Of a stretch of DNA of 40,212 nt, positions 26,716 through 34,656 are shown piece by piece. The notes beneath the pieces were generated by a model that was not told where the DNA came from, ran no database searches, and was given only the letters and a program-made list of their open reading frames with translations. Where the stretch lies: NCBI GenBank assembly GCA_015351705.1, contig JADIIM010000049.1, positions 1 through 40,212 of the forward strand, written 5' to 3'. The position numbers were made by a program, and so were the translations under genes. Positions within the stretch are counted from its first letter, which is position 1; every line of letters begins with the position of its first letter. The stretch comes from Aeromicrobium sp. GTDB taxonomy: Bacteria; Actinomycetota; Coriobacteriia; Anaerosomatales; Anaerosomataceae.

Positions 26716-27291
26716 GTGACCGCCGGTGACGCACTGCCGCTTCTGGAACTCGAGAGCCGGGCCGAGTGGCGTGCGTGGCTGGCCGAGCACCACGCGACCT
26801 CGCCCGGCGTTCGGCTCGCCATCGGCAAGAAGGGCAACCGTGTCACCACGCTCAGCTACGTGGACGCGGTAGAAGAGGCGCTGTGCTTCGGCTGGATCGA
26901 CAGCACCGCGCGGCGTCTGGATGCGGACCGCTACACGGGCGTGATGAGTCCACGCCGGGGCGGCAGTGTCTGGGCCAGGAGCAACAAGGAGCGCGTGGCG
27001 CGGCTCACCGAGGCCGGGCTGATGGAGCCGGCCGGCCTTGCGGCCGTCGAGCGCGCCAAGGCCGACGGCTCATGGGACCTGCTCACCAACGCCGAGGACC
27101 TCGTGATCCCGCCGGACCTCCGCGACGCGCTCGCCGCGCGACCCGGTGCACCTGAAGGCTTCGACTCGCTCCCGCGCTCGGCACAGAGCACGGCGCTGTA
27201 CTGGATCACCAGCGCGAAGCGGTCAGAAACGCGCGCGCGGCGCATCGCCGAGACGGTGGCGGCTGCCGCCGAAGGGCGGCCGCCCCGCTGA
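26716..27291 (+). CDS. YdeI/OmpD-associated family protein
   Basis: A 191-residue soluble protein of the YdeI family, in some bacteria linked to resistance to cationic peptides and stress, with no known enzyme activity. Typical segments are SRAEWRAWLAEHH, GVRLAIGKKG, LSYVDAVEEALCFGWIDS, and WARSNKERVARLTEAGLM, plus a C-terminal helix with SAKRSETRARRI. GTG at 26716 follows GAGAG and is 10 bp after the GyrI-like gene, suggesting one operon. It converges with the membrane-protein operon. Confidence 0.85.
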   Translation: MTAGDALPLLELESRAEWRAWLAEHHATSPGVRLAIGKKGNRVTTLSYVDAVEEALCFGWIDSTARRLDADRYTGVMSPRRGGSVWARSNKERVARLTEAGLMEPAGLAAVERAKADGSWDLLTNAEDLVIPPDLRDALAARPGAPEGFDSLPRSAQSTALYWITSAKRSETRARRIAETVAAAAEGRPPR

Positions 27292-27296
27292 CCGGG

Positions 27297-27317
27297 CTGC
27301 CGGCCGACGTCCGGCAG
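27297..27317. terminator. Hairpin between converging genes (weak terminator candidate)
   Basis: CTGCCGG and CCGGCAG form a perfect 7-bp stem with a 7-nt loop, in the 29-bp gap between the YdeI-like gene and the membrane-protein gene. There is no T-run on either side, so termination is only possible, not shown. Confidence 0.35.
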
Positions 27318-27320
27318 TGG

Positions 27321-28124
27321 TCACCGCACGCGGCGCAGCCCCGAAAGCAGCCCGAGCGTCGCCACAGCCCCGGCCAGCGTCCATGCGGCCCACACGGGCA
27401 CCTGCCCGGCCGCGCCCTCGATACCGCGCGTGGCCGCCACGGCCGAGGACACCGTCAGCACGAGCGTGTAGGTCGCGCCCTTGAGGCACATGATGGCTCC
27501 AAGCACATACCCCCACGCTCGCGCGCGCCACAGCAGCACCGCACCGAGTACGAAGTACGGCACCATGAGCGACAGGTCCAGCGCCGCGATCAGCCTGAAC
27601 GCCTCTTCCCCGATGGCCGGCTCGATACCGCTGAAGACCCATCCCGCCCACTGCGCGCTCCACGCGATCGCCAGCCCGATGCCGGTGAAGGCCATGTACC
27701 CGGCCACGAGCCGCCTCGGCGTGCGCGGCGAGAACTCCTCGGCCAGTGCGGTCGCGTCGTACCGGCCGAGCAGGATCGCCAGGGTGACCGCCGGCAGCAC
27801 AAACGCCGCGATGTACAGCAAGAAGAGCTCGTTCATCCGTGCGCCGAAGACGTAGTACGCGTAGTTGTACAGCGCGTAGCCGAGCATCGAGAGCCACACG
27901 AGTTCGGCCCGCCTGGAGCCCCGCGCGGCGAGTGTGAGCGCCCCGACAAGCAGCGGCACCGCCACCAGCAGGGTCACGAGGTCGTTGCCGTACCACGCGG
28001 CCTTCGCCCACTCGGCATCGCGGTAGATCGAGGGCGCCGCCAGGCCGACGGCGGCCTGCACGGCCATCAGTCCGGCGAGGACCCATGAGGCCGCTCGCGC
28101 TGCGCGCTGCGCCGGCCGGGTCAT
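27321..28124 (-). CDS. Eight-helix membrane protein, paralog of the next gene upstream
   Basis: A 267-residue integral membrane protein with eight predicted helices (near 14-30, 48-66, 74-94, 100-119, 139-160, 177-199, 204-228, 233-254). I do not know the family's function. It aligns along its length with the 300-residue protein encoded just upstream: the NDLVTLLVAVPLLVGALTLAARGS segment, the YNYAYYVFGARMNELFLLY region, and the ALDLSLMVPY...CLKGATYT pair containing D183 and K215. Its ATG overlaps the upstream stop by 4 bp (ATGA), so the two are translated together. Confidence 0.8.
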   Translation of the reverse strand: MTRPAQRAARAASWVLAGLMAVQAAVGLAAPSIYRDAEWAKAAWYGNDLVTLLVAVPLLVGALTLAARGSRRAELVWLSMLGYALYNYAYYVFGARMNELFLLYIAAFVLPAVTLAILLGRYDATALAEEFSPRTPRRLVAGYMAFTGIGLAIAWSAQWAGWVFSGIEPAIGEEAFRLIAALDLSLMVPYFVLGAVLLWRARAWGYVLGAIMCLKGATYTLVLTVSSAVAATRGIEGAAGQVPVWAAWTLAGAVATLGLLSGLRRVR

Positions 28125-29023
28125 GACGTCACCGCCGGCGCCGCGGGACCGGCGTCCTCGGCCGCGCTCCTGAAGATGCGAAACGCAATGACGCCCGCCA
28201 CCAGCGTGGCCACCGAGAACAGCACGAGCGGCGGTACCTCGGGCGAGCCCTCGACGATCCACGCTGAGATGAGCATCGCCACGATCGCGCCGGACATCGT
28301 CACGCCCTTGACCGAGAAGACCGCAGCCAGCAGGTAGCCCGCCGGCCTCCGCCGCCAGACGAGCAGCGCGGTGGCCAGCGCGAGCGGGACGATGATGCCG
28401 AGGTCGAGCGCCTGGACCGCGAGCGTCGGCATGCCCAGCAGCTGCGCGCCGGCGAGGTCGCCAGACAGTCCGGTCGCGATGCGCGGCACCCACATGGCGA
28501 CGAGCATCAGGCCCATCACCGCCGAGAAGACGGCCATAGAGCGCCGCGGGAAGCGGTCGCTGAAGCGCACGGGCAGTGTACGAAGATCGAGCGTCGCGAC
28601 GATCCATACGATGGCCGCCGCGGAGAGCGGATACGGCACGATGAACGCGGGGAACAACGGCCCGAGCGCCCAGAACACCGCGTACATCAGGTACTGGTAC
28701 ACGAAGTAGCCGAGAACCCCCGCCGCGACGAGTCGCGCACGCAGGGAACCGCGGGCCACGAACGGAACACACGCTAGAAGAGCCGGGACCGCCACGATCA
28801 GCGTGAGCGCGTCCCAGCCGACCCCCTCAGCCACCACGCGCTCGGCGTTGTATGCGTACACACCTGTTGTGACGTACTCGAACTCCTCCCCGCGAATGCT
28901 GACTCCTTGAGCGGTGGTGCCGTCACCGCGGCCGAATACGCCGATGGCGGCGGTCACCCCGACCGCAAGCGCGATCACAAGACACAGCACGGCGATCCCT
29001 TTGTAGGTCCGAACGTGGTCCAC
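28121..29023 (-). CDS. Eight-helix membrane protein with an extra external loop, paralog of its neighbour
   Basis: A 300-residue integral membrane protein. After the first helix it has a ~40-residue soluble loop (GRGDGTTAQGVSIRGEEFEYVTTG), then the same seven-helix core as the neighbour: DALTLIVAVPALLACVPFVARGS, YFVYQYLMYAVF, and ALDLGIIVPL...FSVKGVTMSG, with D207 and K239 in the positions of the neighbour's D183 and K215. GTG at 29023 follows GAAGGAG at 5 nt. It is 50 bp downstream of the flavodoxin gene and overlaps the other paralog, so it likely belongs to the TetR-led operon. Function unknown. Confidence 0.8.
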   Translation of the reverse strand: MDHVRTYKGIAVLCLVIALAVGVTAAIGVFGRGDGTTAQGVSIRGEEFEYVTTGVYAYNAERVVAEGVGWDALTLIVAVPALLACVPFVARGSLRARLVAAGVLGYFVYQYLMYAVFWALGPLFPAFIVPYPLSAAAIVWIVATLDLRTLPVRFSDRFPRRSMAVFSAVMGLMLVAMWVPRIATGLSGDLAGAQLLGMPTLAVQALDLGIIVPLALATALLVWRRRPAGYLLAAVFSVKGVTMSGAIVAMLISAWIVEGSPEVPPLVLFSVATLVAGVIAFRIFRSAAEDAGPAAPAVTS

Positions 29024-29073
29024 AACGTCTCCTTCGTCACGCGGCCCGCCAGCGCAGGCAACGTCATCTGCCT

Positions 29074-29733
29074 CTAGCCCGCCAGGCCGAGGTTCCCGGC
29101 AACCCCGCGGGCCCACTCGGCCACCGCGGCCATGTCGCGGAAGTCGCCTTGTGGCGCCTTCATCGCTTTCATGATGAGCCGCTCGGGAAGCGAGAACCGC
29201 TTCGGCTCGTTCATCCCGGCGAACAGGCCCACGTCCACCGGCTGCACGCCCGTCTCCGCGATCAGCGGATCGGTGTACGCCCGCACCTCGTCGGCCTTCT
29301 CGGGGTCTGACGCCATCGTCAGACAGGCCGTGAAGAACGCTGTCGGGCGAGCCTTGAGCGGGGCGGCCTGCGCCGCGACCCAGCTCTTGACCGCGCCGTG
29401 CCAGCTGCCCGCGCGCACACCGCTGCCGACGACCACCGCGTCGTAGGCCGCCGCGTCCGGCGTGTCCTCCACCGGCCGCACGTCCACCGTGGCGCCTGCC
29501 TCAGCCAGCGTGGCGCCGATCTGCTCGGCGATGCCCGCCGTGCAGCCCGTCTTCGTCCCGTACACCACGAGTACTCTGCTCATGCCTGCTCCCATCGTCT
29601 CCCGGACCAGCTCGTCCGGCTCATCGTCCGGCGCCCAGTTGGCGGCGACATACCCTGCGCCGCCGAGGGCCACCGCCCCCGTGACAGCCGCCGCCCCCGT
29701 GACGAACTGCCGCCGTGTCAGTCCCGCTCCCAT
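29074..29733 (-). CDS. Tat-exported flavodoxin-like protein
   Basis: A 219-residue protein with a Tat signal (LTRRQFVTGAAAVTGAVALGGAG; twin arginines at residues 7-8) followed by a flavodoxin fold. The FMN phosphate loop is VVYGTKTGCTAGIAEQIG, followed by AVVVGSGVRAGSWHG and a flavin-binding FFTACLTMASDP loop, close to the menaquinone-dependent protoporphyrinogen dehydrogenase (HemG) group. Tat export implies that it folds with FMN before crossing the membrane. Its ATG overlaps the TetR stop by 1 bp (TGATG). Electron-transfer partners are unknown; the two membrane proteins downstream are candidates. Confidence 0.82.
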   Translation of the reverse strand: MGAGLTRRQFVTGAAAVTGAVALGGAGYVAANWAPDDEPDELVRETMGAGMSRVLVVYGTKTGCTAGIAEQIGATLAEAGATVDVRPVEDTPDAAAYDAVVVGSGVRAGSWHGAVKSWVAAQAAPLKARPTAFFTACLTMASDPEKADEVRAYTDPLIAETGVQPVDVGLFAGMNEPKRFSLPERLIMKAMKAPQGDFRDMAAVAEWARGVAGNLGLAG

Positions 29734-30338
29734 CACGCACGCTCCTTGACTGCTGCTCCCGACCAGAAGAGGTCGAAGAGTTGCTCGATACCCTGATCGG
29801 TCTCCACGTCAGTGGGCACGTCGGCCGCGCCCATCACCTGCCGGTACATCACGTAGCTCGACGTGAGGCCGAAGAACGCCTCGGCCATGACCCGCGGGTC
29901 GATGTCGTCTCGCAGATCCCCGGTCGCCTGGCGCTCGGCCATGTACTCGGCCAGTCCGCCGAGGTTGTCGGGCAGCCCCTCGCCGAGCAGCTCGGCGATC
30001 TCAGGCACGGACCGCGCGTCGAAGGCGAGGCGCATCGCGAGCCCGCCCTCCTCAAGCGCGCTGGCGATCTCCATCCGCGCGAAGCCGAGCAGCGTGGAAC
30101 GCACGTCATCGGTGGGCGGCGCCGAGGCCGCGGCCCGCCCCGCCTGCCTGCGGCCCATCCGCTCGGCGAGCGCATGCAGCACACCTCGCTTGTTCTCGAA
30201 GCGGCGGAACAGCGTCACCTCGTTCACGCCAGCGCGCTCAGCGATCGCTCGCGTGGTGGTCGCTGCATAGCCATGCGTGGCGAATAGTTCGGCGGCGGCG
30301 TCCAAGATCCGCTCGGCGGTGTCGGCTGCTGCGCTCAT
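29733..30338 (-). CDS. TetR-family transcriptional regulator
   Basis: A 201-residue repressor. The N-terminal helix-turn-helix is typical (AERILDAAAELFATHGYAATTTRAIAERAGVNEVTLFRRFENK); the C-terminal helical domain would bind an unknown ligand. The ATG at 30338 follows GGGAGG. It is the first gene of an operon with the flavodoxin and two membrane proteins, and its promoter is flanked by two inverted-repeat sites, so autoregulation is likely. Confidence 0.9.
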   Translation of the reverse strand: MSAAADTAERILDAAAELFATHGYAATTTRAIAERAGVNEVTLFRRFENKRGVLHALAERMGRRQAGRAAASAPPTDDVRSTLLGFARMEIASALEEGGLAMRLAFDARSVPEIAELLGEGLPDNLGGLAEYMAERQATGDLRDDIDPRVMAEAFFGLTSSYVMYRQVMGAADVPTDVETDQGIEQLFDLFWSGAAVKERA

Positions 30339-30361
30339 GGGTGCCTCCCGGTCGGTGGCGT

Positions 30362-30375
30362 AGCAAGTGCTTGCT
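30362..30375. promoter_or_regulatory. Operator-like inverted repeat 1 at the TetR promoter
   Basis: AGCAAGTGCTTGCT is a perfect 6-bp inverted repeat around TG, located just past the -10 box, near the expected transcription start. A related repeat lies 45 bp away on the other side of the promoter. Confidence 0.6.
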
Positions 30376-30378
30376 TGC

Positions 30379-30407
30379 ATCCTAGCGCCACGCACCACGA
30401 GTGTCAA
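30379..30407 (-). promoter_or_regulatory. Promoter of the TetR-flavodoxin operon
   Basis: On the minus strand, TTGACA (30407-30402) and TAGGAT (30384-30379) are separated by exactly 17 bp: a consensus -35 and a good -10. This is the clearest promoter in the window and lies 41 bp before the tetR start. Confidence 0.85.
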
Positions 30408-30419
30408 GTAAGTGCTTGC
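30408..30419. promoter_or_regulatory. Operator-like inverted repeat 2 at the TetR promoter
   Basis: GTAAGTGCTTGC differs from the core of the first repeat (GCAAGTGCTTGC) by one base. It abuts the -35 box. Together the two sites bracket the promoter, as expected for a repressor that controls its own operon. Confidence 0.55.
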
Positions 30420-30479
30420 ATACGTTCCTGGGAAGACCCCTACGCCGGAACAACCGACCCGGCGGACGGAAGCTGCGCG

Positions 30480-31871
30480 CTACGCCGGGATGACCTCCAA
30501 CTCGGCCTCTTCGTCCCAGGCAGCGGCCGGCGGCTCCGCCTCCATCCGGCGGAAGACGTGGCGGAACCACGCGATGCCCACCAGCCCCGCGACGGCGTTG
30601 GCGCCGAACGCCGCCCACCACACCCCTTCGAGCCCCAGGAGCGCGGAACCGACGTAGGCGAGCGGGACGTAGAGCACGAACATGCGGAGCACGGAAAGCA
30701 CCATCGAGTGGAGCGCCCGGTGCAGGGCGTTCAGCGAGTTCGTGATCGTCACCAGGGCGCCTAGGAGCGCGTAGCTGGGGAAGACGATCGCCATGTACGA
30801 CACCACCGTTGCTATGACCGCCACATCGTCGTTGAACACGCCGGCGACGGCCCGCCCCCCGATGAGCGACAGCAGCCAGACGAACGCGCCCCAGCCCCCT
30901 GCCATCACGAGCGCCACCTTGACCGCCCGGCTCACGCGCCGCTTGTCGCCGGCGCCCCAGTTCTGACCCACGAACGGCACGAGTGCCGCACCGAGGGCGT
31001 TGATCACCATCACGGCGAACATCTCGAGCCGCCCGGCCACGCCGAAGCCGGCGACGGCCGCCACTCCGTAGGTCGCGACGATCGCCGTGATCACGCCGGT
31101 CGAGACCGGTGTGATCAGCTGGGTGACCGCCGCCGGCAGTCCGACGGTGAGCACCCTGCGCCACGTCGCGAGCAACTCGGCAGCGCCCATCCGCACCCGC
31201 ACGAGGATGCCACGCCGCCGCAGCACCCCGAGTGCGAGCGCGAGCGCACACGCCTGCGCCGCGACCGTGGCCATCGCGGCGCCGCGCAGCCCGAACGCGG
31301 GGACAGGCCCTAGCCCGAAGATGAGCAGCGGGTCGAGTGCCGCGTTGACCGCGAGTGCCGTGATCATGATCTTGGCGGGCGTCTTGGTATCGCCCGTCGC
31401 ACGCAGGCTGCTGTTGCCGGTCTGGGGGACGATGATCAACGGCAGACCGAGGAACCAGATCGCCATGTAATCGTGGACGTGTTCGAGCACGATACCCTCG
31501 GCGCCCATCGCACCGAACAGCGGATCGATCGTCAGCAGGCCCGAGATGGTGATGGTGGTTGCAACGGTCACGCCGAGCAGGACCCCGCCGAGCGCGAGGC
31601 GCCGCACGCCCTCGGTGTCACGCGCGCCGATCGCCTTGGCGACGACCGCGGTGGTGCCCATCCCCAGGCCCTGGCTGACCGAGTTCACCGCCATCACGAC
31701 CGCGAGCGTGAACCCCATGGCAGCGAGTTGCTCGGTGCCGAGCTGGCCGATGTAGAAGGTGTCGATGAGGTTGAAGCCCACCATCGCGAACATGGCGATG
31801 ACCATCGGCGCCGTCAGGCGCACGAGTGTGCGGGCGACCGGGCCCTCGGTCAGTCGTGCTGCATGCTGCAT
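30480..31871 (-). CDS. MATE-family efflux transporter
   Basis: A 463-residue inner-membrane transporter with twelve predicted helices in two similar halves; members export drugs, toxins or metabolites with Na+ or H+. The start LTAPMVIAMFAMVGFNLIDTFYIGQLGTEQLAAMGF is the standard first half, and RVLTVGLPAAVTQLI opens the second. The C-terminus is acidic and cytosolic. ATG at 31871 follows GAGGGG and is 13 bp after the papain-like gene's stop, so it is the last gene of the PhzF operon. Substrate unknown. Confidence 0.88.
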   Translation of the reverse strand: MQHAARLTEGPVARTLVRLTAPMVIAMFAMVGFNLIDTFYIGQLGTEQLAAMGFTLAVVMAVNSVSQGLGMGTTAVVAKAIGARDTEGVRRLALGGVLLGVTVATTITISGLLTIDPLFGAMGAEGIVLEHVHDYMAIWFLGLPLIIVPQTGNSSLRATGDTKTPAKIMITALAVNAALDPLLIFGLGPVPAFGLRGAAMATVAAQACALALALGVLRRRGILVRVRMGAAELLATWRRVLTVGLPAAVTQLITPVSTGVITAIVATYGVAAVAGFGVAGRLEMFAVMVINALGAALVPFVGQNWGAGDKRRVSRAVKVALVMAGGWGAFVWLLSLIGGRAVAGVFNDDVAVIATVVSYMAIVFPSYALLGALVTITNSLNALHRALHSMVLSVLRMFVLYVPLAYVGSALLGLEGVWWAAFGANAVAGLVGIAWFRHVFRRMEAEPPAAAWDEEAELEVIPA

Positions 31872-31884
31872 CCGGAGACACCCC

Positions 31885-32550
31885 TCATGACGTGTGCAGA
31901 CCCGACGAGAACCACCCGGGCGACTGCTGCGGCACGTAGTCCTCGACGAAGAAGCCGCGCCACCGCTTCTCGCGGGTCCCGATGCGCTCGACCACCTCGG
32001 CCGTAAGCGCATACGGCACGTCGATCGTCACATCGTCGCGAAGCGGATGGTTGGGATCGTACACGCGAACGGACGCGCGCTCATCGCCGAAGTCGGCGGC
32101 GTACGCGAGCACCTGATGGTTGCGCGCTATGTGCGGAAGGCCGAGCGCGCTCACGAGACCCAGCGGCGCAGGCCTGCCCGACCGCAGGAGGTCGAGGAGC
32201 CGCAGCAGCTCCGCCCGAGTGGCCGTACCGATGCCGAGGGTGTGCGTCGTAGGCAGGTACGTGAATCGCGCGAACCGCGCAAGGTTGGCGCCCGGCGGCA
32301 GCAGGACGCTGTCGAGCTGTCGGCGCCAGATCCAGCGCGCGAGCGGCGCATCGTGCGCTGGCAGCACGCGCTCGCGAGCGGCGGGCGGGAGTGCGACGTC
32401 GGCCGCGAAGGCGTCGAGCGCCGCGAACACCATGCCGCCGCACCGCCCACGTGAAGCGATGACACCGAGCACCGTGTCGCGCCAGGAGTTAGGGAACGCG
32501 AATCCGTGCAGCATGGGCCGGAACCCGGTGTCGAGATTCACGGACGTCAT
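31885..32550 (-). CDS. Uncharacterised papain-like (Cys-His) fold protein
   Basis: A 221-residue soluble protein, probably not assigned to a named family. The order Cys-Gly-Gly (GRCGGMVFAALD, C37), then His in NHQVLAYAADFG (H145), then VYDPNHP (D165 or N167) follows the catalytic order of papain-like or C39-like cysteine peptidases and of amidohydrolase/transglutaminase relatives. No signal peptide is visible, so it would act in the cytoplasm. Its ATG overlaps the PhzF stop by 1 bp. Catalysis is inferred from motif order only. Confidence 0.6.
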   Translation of the reverse strand: MTSVNLDTGFRPMLHGFAFPNSWRDTVLGVIASRGRCGGMVFAALDAFAADVALPPAARERVLPAHDAPLARWIWRRQLDSVLLPPGANLARFARFTYLPTTHTLGIGTATRAELLRLLDLLRSGRPAPLGLVSALGLPHIARNHQVLAYAADFGDERASVRVYDPNHPLRDDVTIDVPYALTAEVVERIGTREKRWRGFFVEDYVPQQSPGWFSSGLHTS

Positions 32551-33398
32551 CAGACCACGAACTCCCCGCGCGCCACGATGACCGCGCCCCCGCCCACCTC
32601 GACGCGCGTCGCGGCGTCAGGCCCGCCCTCGGCGGTCGCGTACAGCGTGCTCGGTCGGCCGATCTCGGCGCCCTGCGAGATGACGATCTCCTCGTCCCAC
32701 GCGATCAGCCCGTGGCGGGCGAGGTGCACCGCGAGCGGACCGGCCGCCGAGCCGGTGGCCGGGTCCTCGAAGACCCCGAGCTCAGGCGCGAACATGCGCG
32801 TCTTGACGCGCGTCCCGTCGGCGGCGAAGCAGCTTACGCCCACGGGGCCGAGCAGGTCACCGAGCCGCGTGAAGTCCGGGGAGACCGCTGCGACCTCGGC
32901 ATCGCTGCCGAGCATCACGTACAGGTGCGGCGTGCCGTTGTCGTAGAGCTCGACCGGCAGCAGCGAGCCGCGGACCCCCAGAGCAGCAAGGAGCTCGTCG
33001 GACCGGTCGTAGGCCGCCATCGTCGGCAGCGGCTGCTCCATCCGGCCGAAGACGATCGTCGCGCCCTCCCGCTCAAGCGCCACCGGCACAACGCCGCGCG
33101 CGGTCTCGATGCGGATGACCACGCGCTGGAGCGGCGCGCCGACGACGAACGCTGTGCCGAGTGTGGGGTGCCCCGCGAACGGCAGTTCCCGTGCCGGGGT
33201 GAAGATGCGCATGCGGATGTCGGCGTCGCCCTCAGCAGGCAGGACGAACGTGGTCTCGGAGAAGCCGATCTCGCGGGCGAGCGCCTGCATCTGGGCGTCA
33301 GAAAGGCCGCGCGCGTCGGTGAACACCGCGAGCTGATTGCCAGCGAACGGGACGTCGGTGAAGACGTCGGCGACGACGAATCGATAGGCGCGCGGCAT
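32550..33398 (-). CDS. PhzF-family isomerase/epimerase
   Basis: A 282-residue two-domain protein of the diaminopimelate-epimerase-like fold. In phenazine synthesis, PhzF isomerises an isochorismate-derived intermediate; most homologs have unknown substrates. The catalytic glutamate is E48 (GFSETTFVLP), and the two half-domain motifs PFAGHPTLGTA and DPATGSAAGPLA are clear. AAGGAG precedes the ATG. It leads an operon with the papain-like protein and the MATE exporter; no other phz gene is present, so phenazine production is not implied. Confidence 0.9.
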   Translation of the reverse strand: MPRAYRFVVADVFTDVPFAGNQLAVFTDARGLSDAQMQALAREIGFSETTFVLPAEGDADIRMRIFTPARELPFAGHPTLGTAFVVGAPLQRVVIRIETARGVVPVALEREGATIVFGRMEQPLPTMAAYDRSDELLAALGVRGSLLPVELYDNGTPHLYVMLGSDAEVAAVSPDFTRLGDLLGPVGVSCFAADGTRVKTRMFAPELGVFEDPATGSAAGPLAVHLARHGLIAWDEEIVISQGAEIGRPSTLYATAEGGPDAATRVEVGGGAVIVARGEFVV

Positions 33399-33469
33399 GG
33401 ATGCTCCTTGGTCCGTGGCTGGCGCTCACGCCCGGGGCAGCGCCGCAGCGGCCGGGGCGACCGCCCGCA

Positions 33470-34042
33470 CTACCAGAGCAGTTCGCCCTTGCCAAGCTCG
33501 CGGCCGTCGCGGGATGTGAGCACGATATCGGGGATCTCATCGTACAGCACCCACACCGTCAGGCGCTTGCCACGGACCCGTCCGGTCTCGTAGTCGTAGC
33601 CGGAGCATGCAATGCGCGCGATGCGGTCGCCGGTGGACGTGTCCTCGTACAGGACGATCTGGTCGGCCGTGTACTCAACTGTCGCGCCGGTCTCGCCGAG
33701 TGACTCGATCACAGCCTCGAACTCGGCCCGCACCGCATCGCGGTCCACAGTGTCGTCGTCCTCGGCATAGAGCGCCATGTAGCCATCGGCGTCGGCCGTC
33801 TGGATCAGATAGCCGACCTCGGAGGCGACCGTCTCACCTGCCATGTACGCGTTGTCGTCAGGGAACACGTCCATCATGCCGAACGGGCTGAACCACGACC
33901 CGAGCGCCGCTACCCCCAGGCACCCGATGAGGACCATCTGCACGCCCACGATCACGGACAGGGTGACAAGCCAGGTGCGTGTACCGCGTCCGGTGGGCGC
34001 AGCAAGAGGCTCGGGAATCACTGACAGCGGGCTTTCGGACAT
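33470..34042 (-). CDS. Uncharacterised protein with one N-terminal membrane helix
   Basis: A 190-residue protein with one helix (about residues 22-47) and an extracytoplasmic C-terminal domain. The domain resembles a SnoaL/NTF2-like fold (IQTADADGYMALYAEDDDTVDRDAVRAEFEAVIESLG), ending in a beta-rich section. Acidic overall. No close family recognised. GAGG precedes the ATG. It is 71 bp upstream of nothing on the same operon that I can connect; the PhzF gene is on the same strand but farther upstream of it. Confidence 0.7.
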   Translation of the reverse strand: MSESPLSVIPEPLAAPTGRGTRTWLVTLSVIVGVQMVLIGCLGVAALGSWFSPFGMMDVFPDDNAYMAGETVASEVGYLIQTADADGYMALYAEDDDTVDRDAVRAEFEAVIESLGETGATVEYTADQIVLYEDTSTGDRIARIACSGYDYETGRVRGKRLTVWVLYDEIPDIVLTSRDGRELGKGELLW

Positions 34043-34158
34043 GCGCTCGCCTCAATGACGTATGACGGCGTAGACGTAGTGCGCTCCGCCGATTCTCGCT
34101 GCCGCCGAGGACGACCGCAAGGTGTCCGCGCGCCCAAGACGCCCCGCCGCTGGCAGCG

Positions 34159-34461
34159 TCACACCTCGTAGTCGACCACCGCGCGGTCGGTGCGGATCCG
34201 CGCCACCAGCTCCTTGACCTTCTCGTGCTCAGGGTGGACCTGGTACGCGTCGAGCGCCTCGCGGCTCTCGAACGCCGAGTAGAGCGCCACGTCCCACGCG
34301 GCGTCGGAGCGCTCGAAGTCCGCGCCTATCTCGAGTTCGACGATCCCGGGGATGACTGCCCGCATCGCTTCGACTGCGTCCTTCATCCGCGCGATGTTCT
34401 CGGCCTTCGTGTGGCCGTCGACGGACTCGGCCAGCTTCCAGAACACGATGTGCTTGATCAC
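34159..34461 (-). CDS. Stress-responsive alpha-beta barrel (Dabb) domain protein
   Basis: A 100-residue dimeric ferredoxin-fold protein of the Dabb family, found in stress proteins and some polyketide cyclases; its role here is unknown. The core IKHIVFWKL, the central helix (ENIARMKDAVEAMRAVIPGIVELEIG) and the DVALYSAFESREALDAYQVHPEHEKV end are characteristic. GTG at 34461 follows GGGAGGAG; an in-frame ATG eight codons upstream is less supported. It is divergent from the SulP gene. Confidence 0.88.
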   Translation of the reverse strand: MIKHIVFWKLAESVDGHTKAENIARMKDAVEAMRAVIPGIVELEIGADFERSDAAWDVALYSAFESREALDAYQVHPEHEKVKELVARIRTDRAVVDYEV

Positions 34462-34656
34462 AGTCGCTCCTCCCGGGTTTCGCATGGCGCGCCCTCCCGT
34501 GTTTCGTCACGCCCACGTTACCGGAAACAGGCGTACACTGGCGTGGTCTGTCGCCCGGCCCGGGGAGGGTCTCGCCGACACACCCGATCCGCACGACCCC
34601 GCGCTGCCGCATGCCGCGCGCCATTGTGCCCACACGTGTGAAAGGAAGCGATCCGC

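Noticed and set aside
27321-29023. The tandem membrane proteins as rhodopsins, because of a conserved Lys in helix 7
   Set aside because: Eight helices and no other rhodopsin motif; the Lys alone is not enough.
32550-33398. Phenazine biosynthesis cluster
   Set aside because: Only a PhzF-type fold is present; no other phz gene is in the window.
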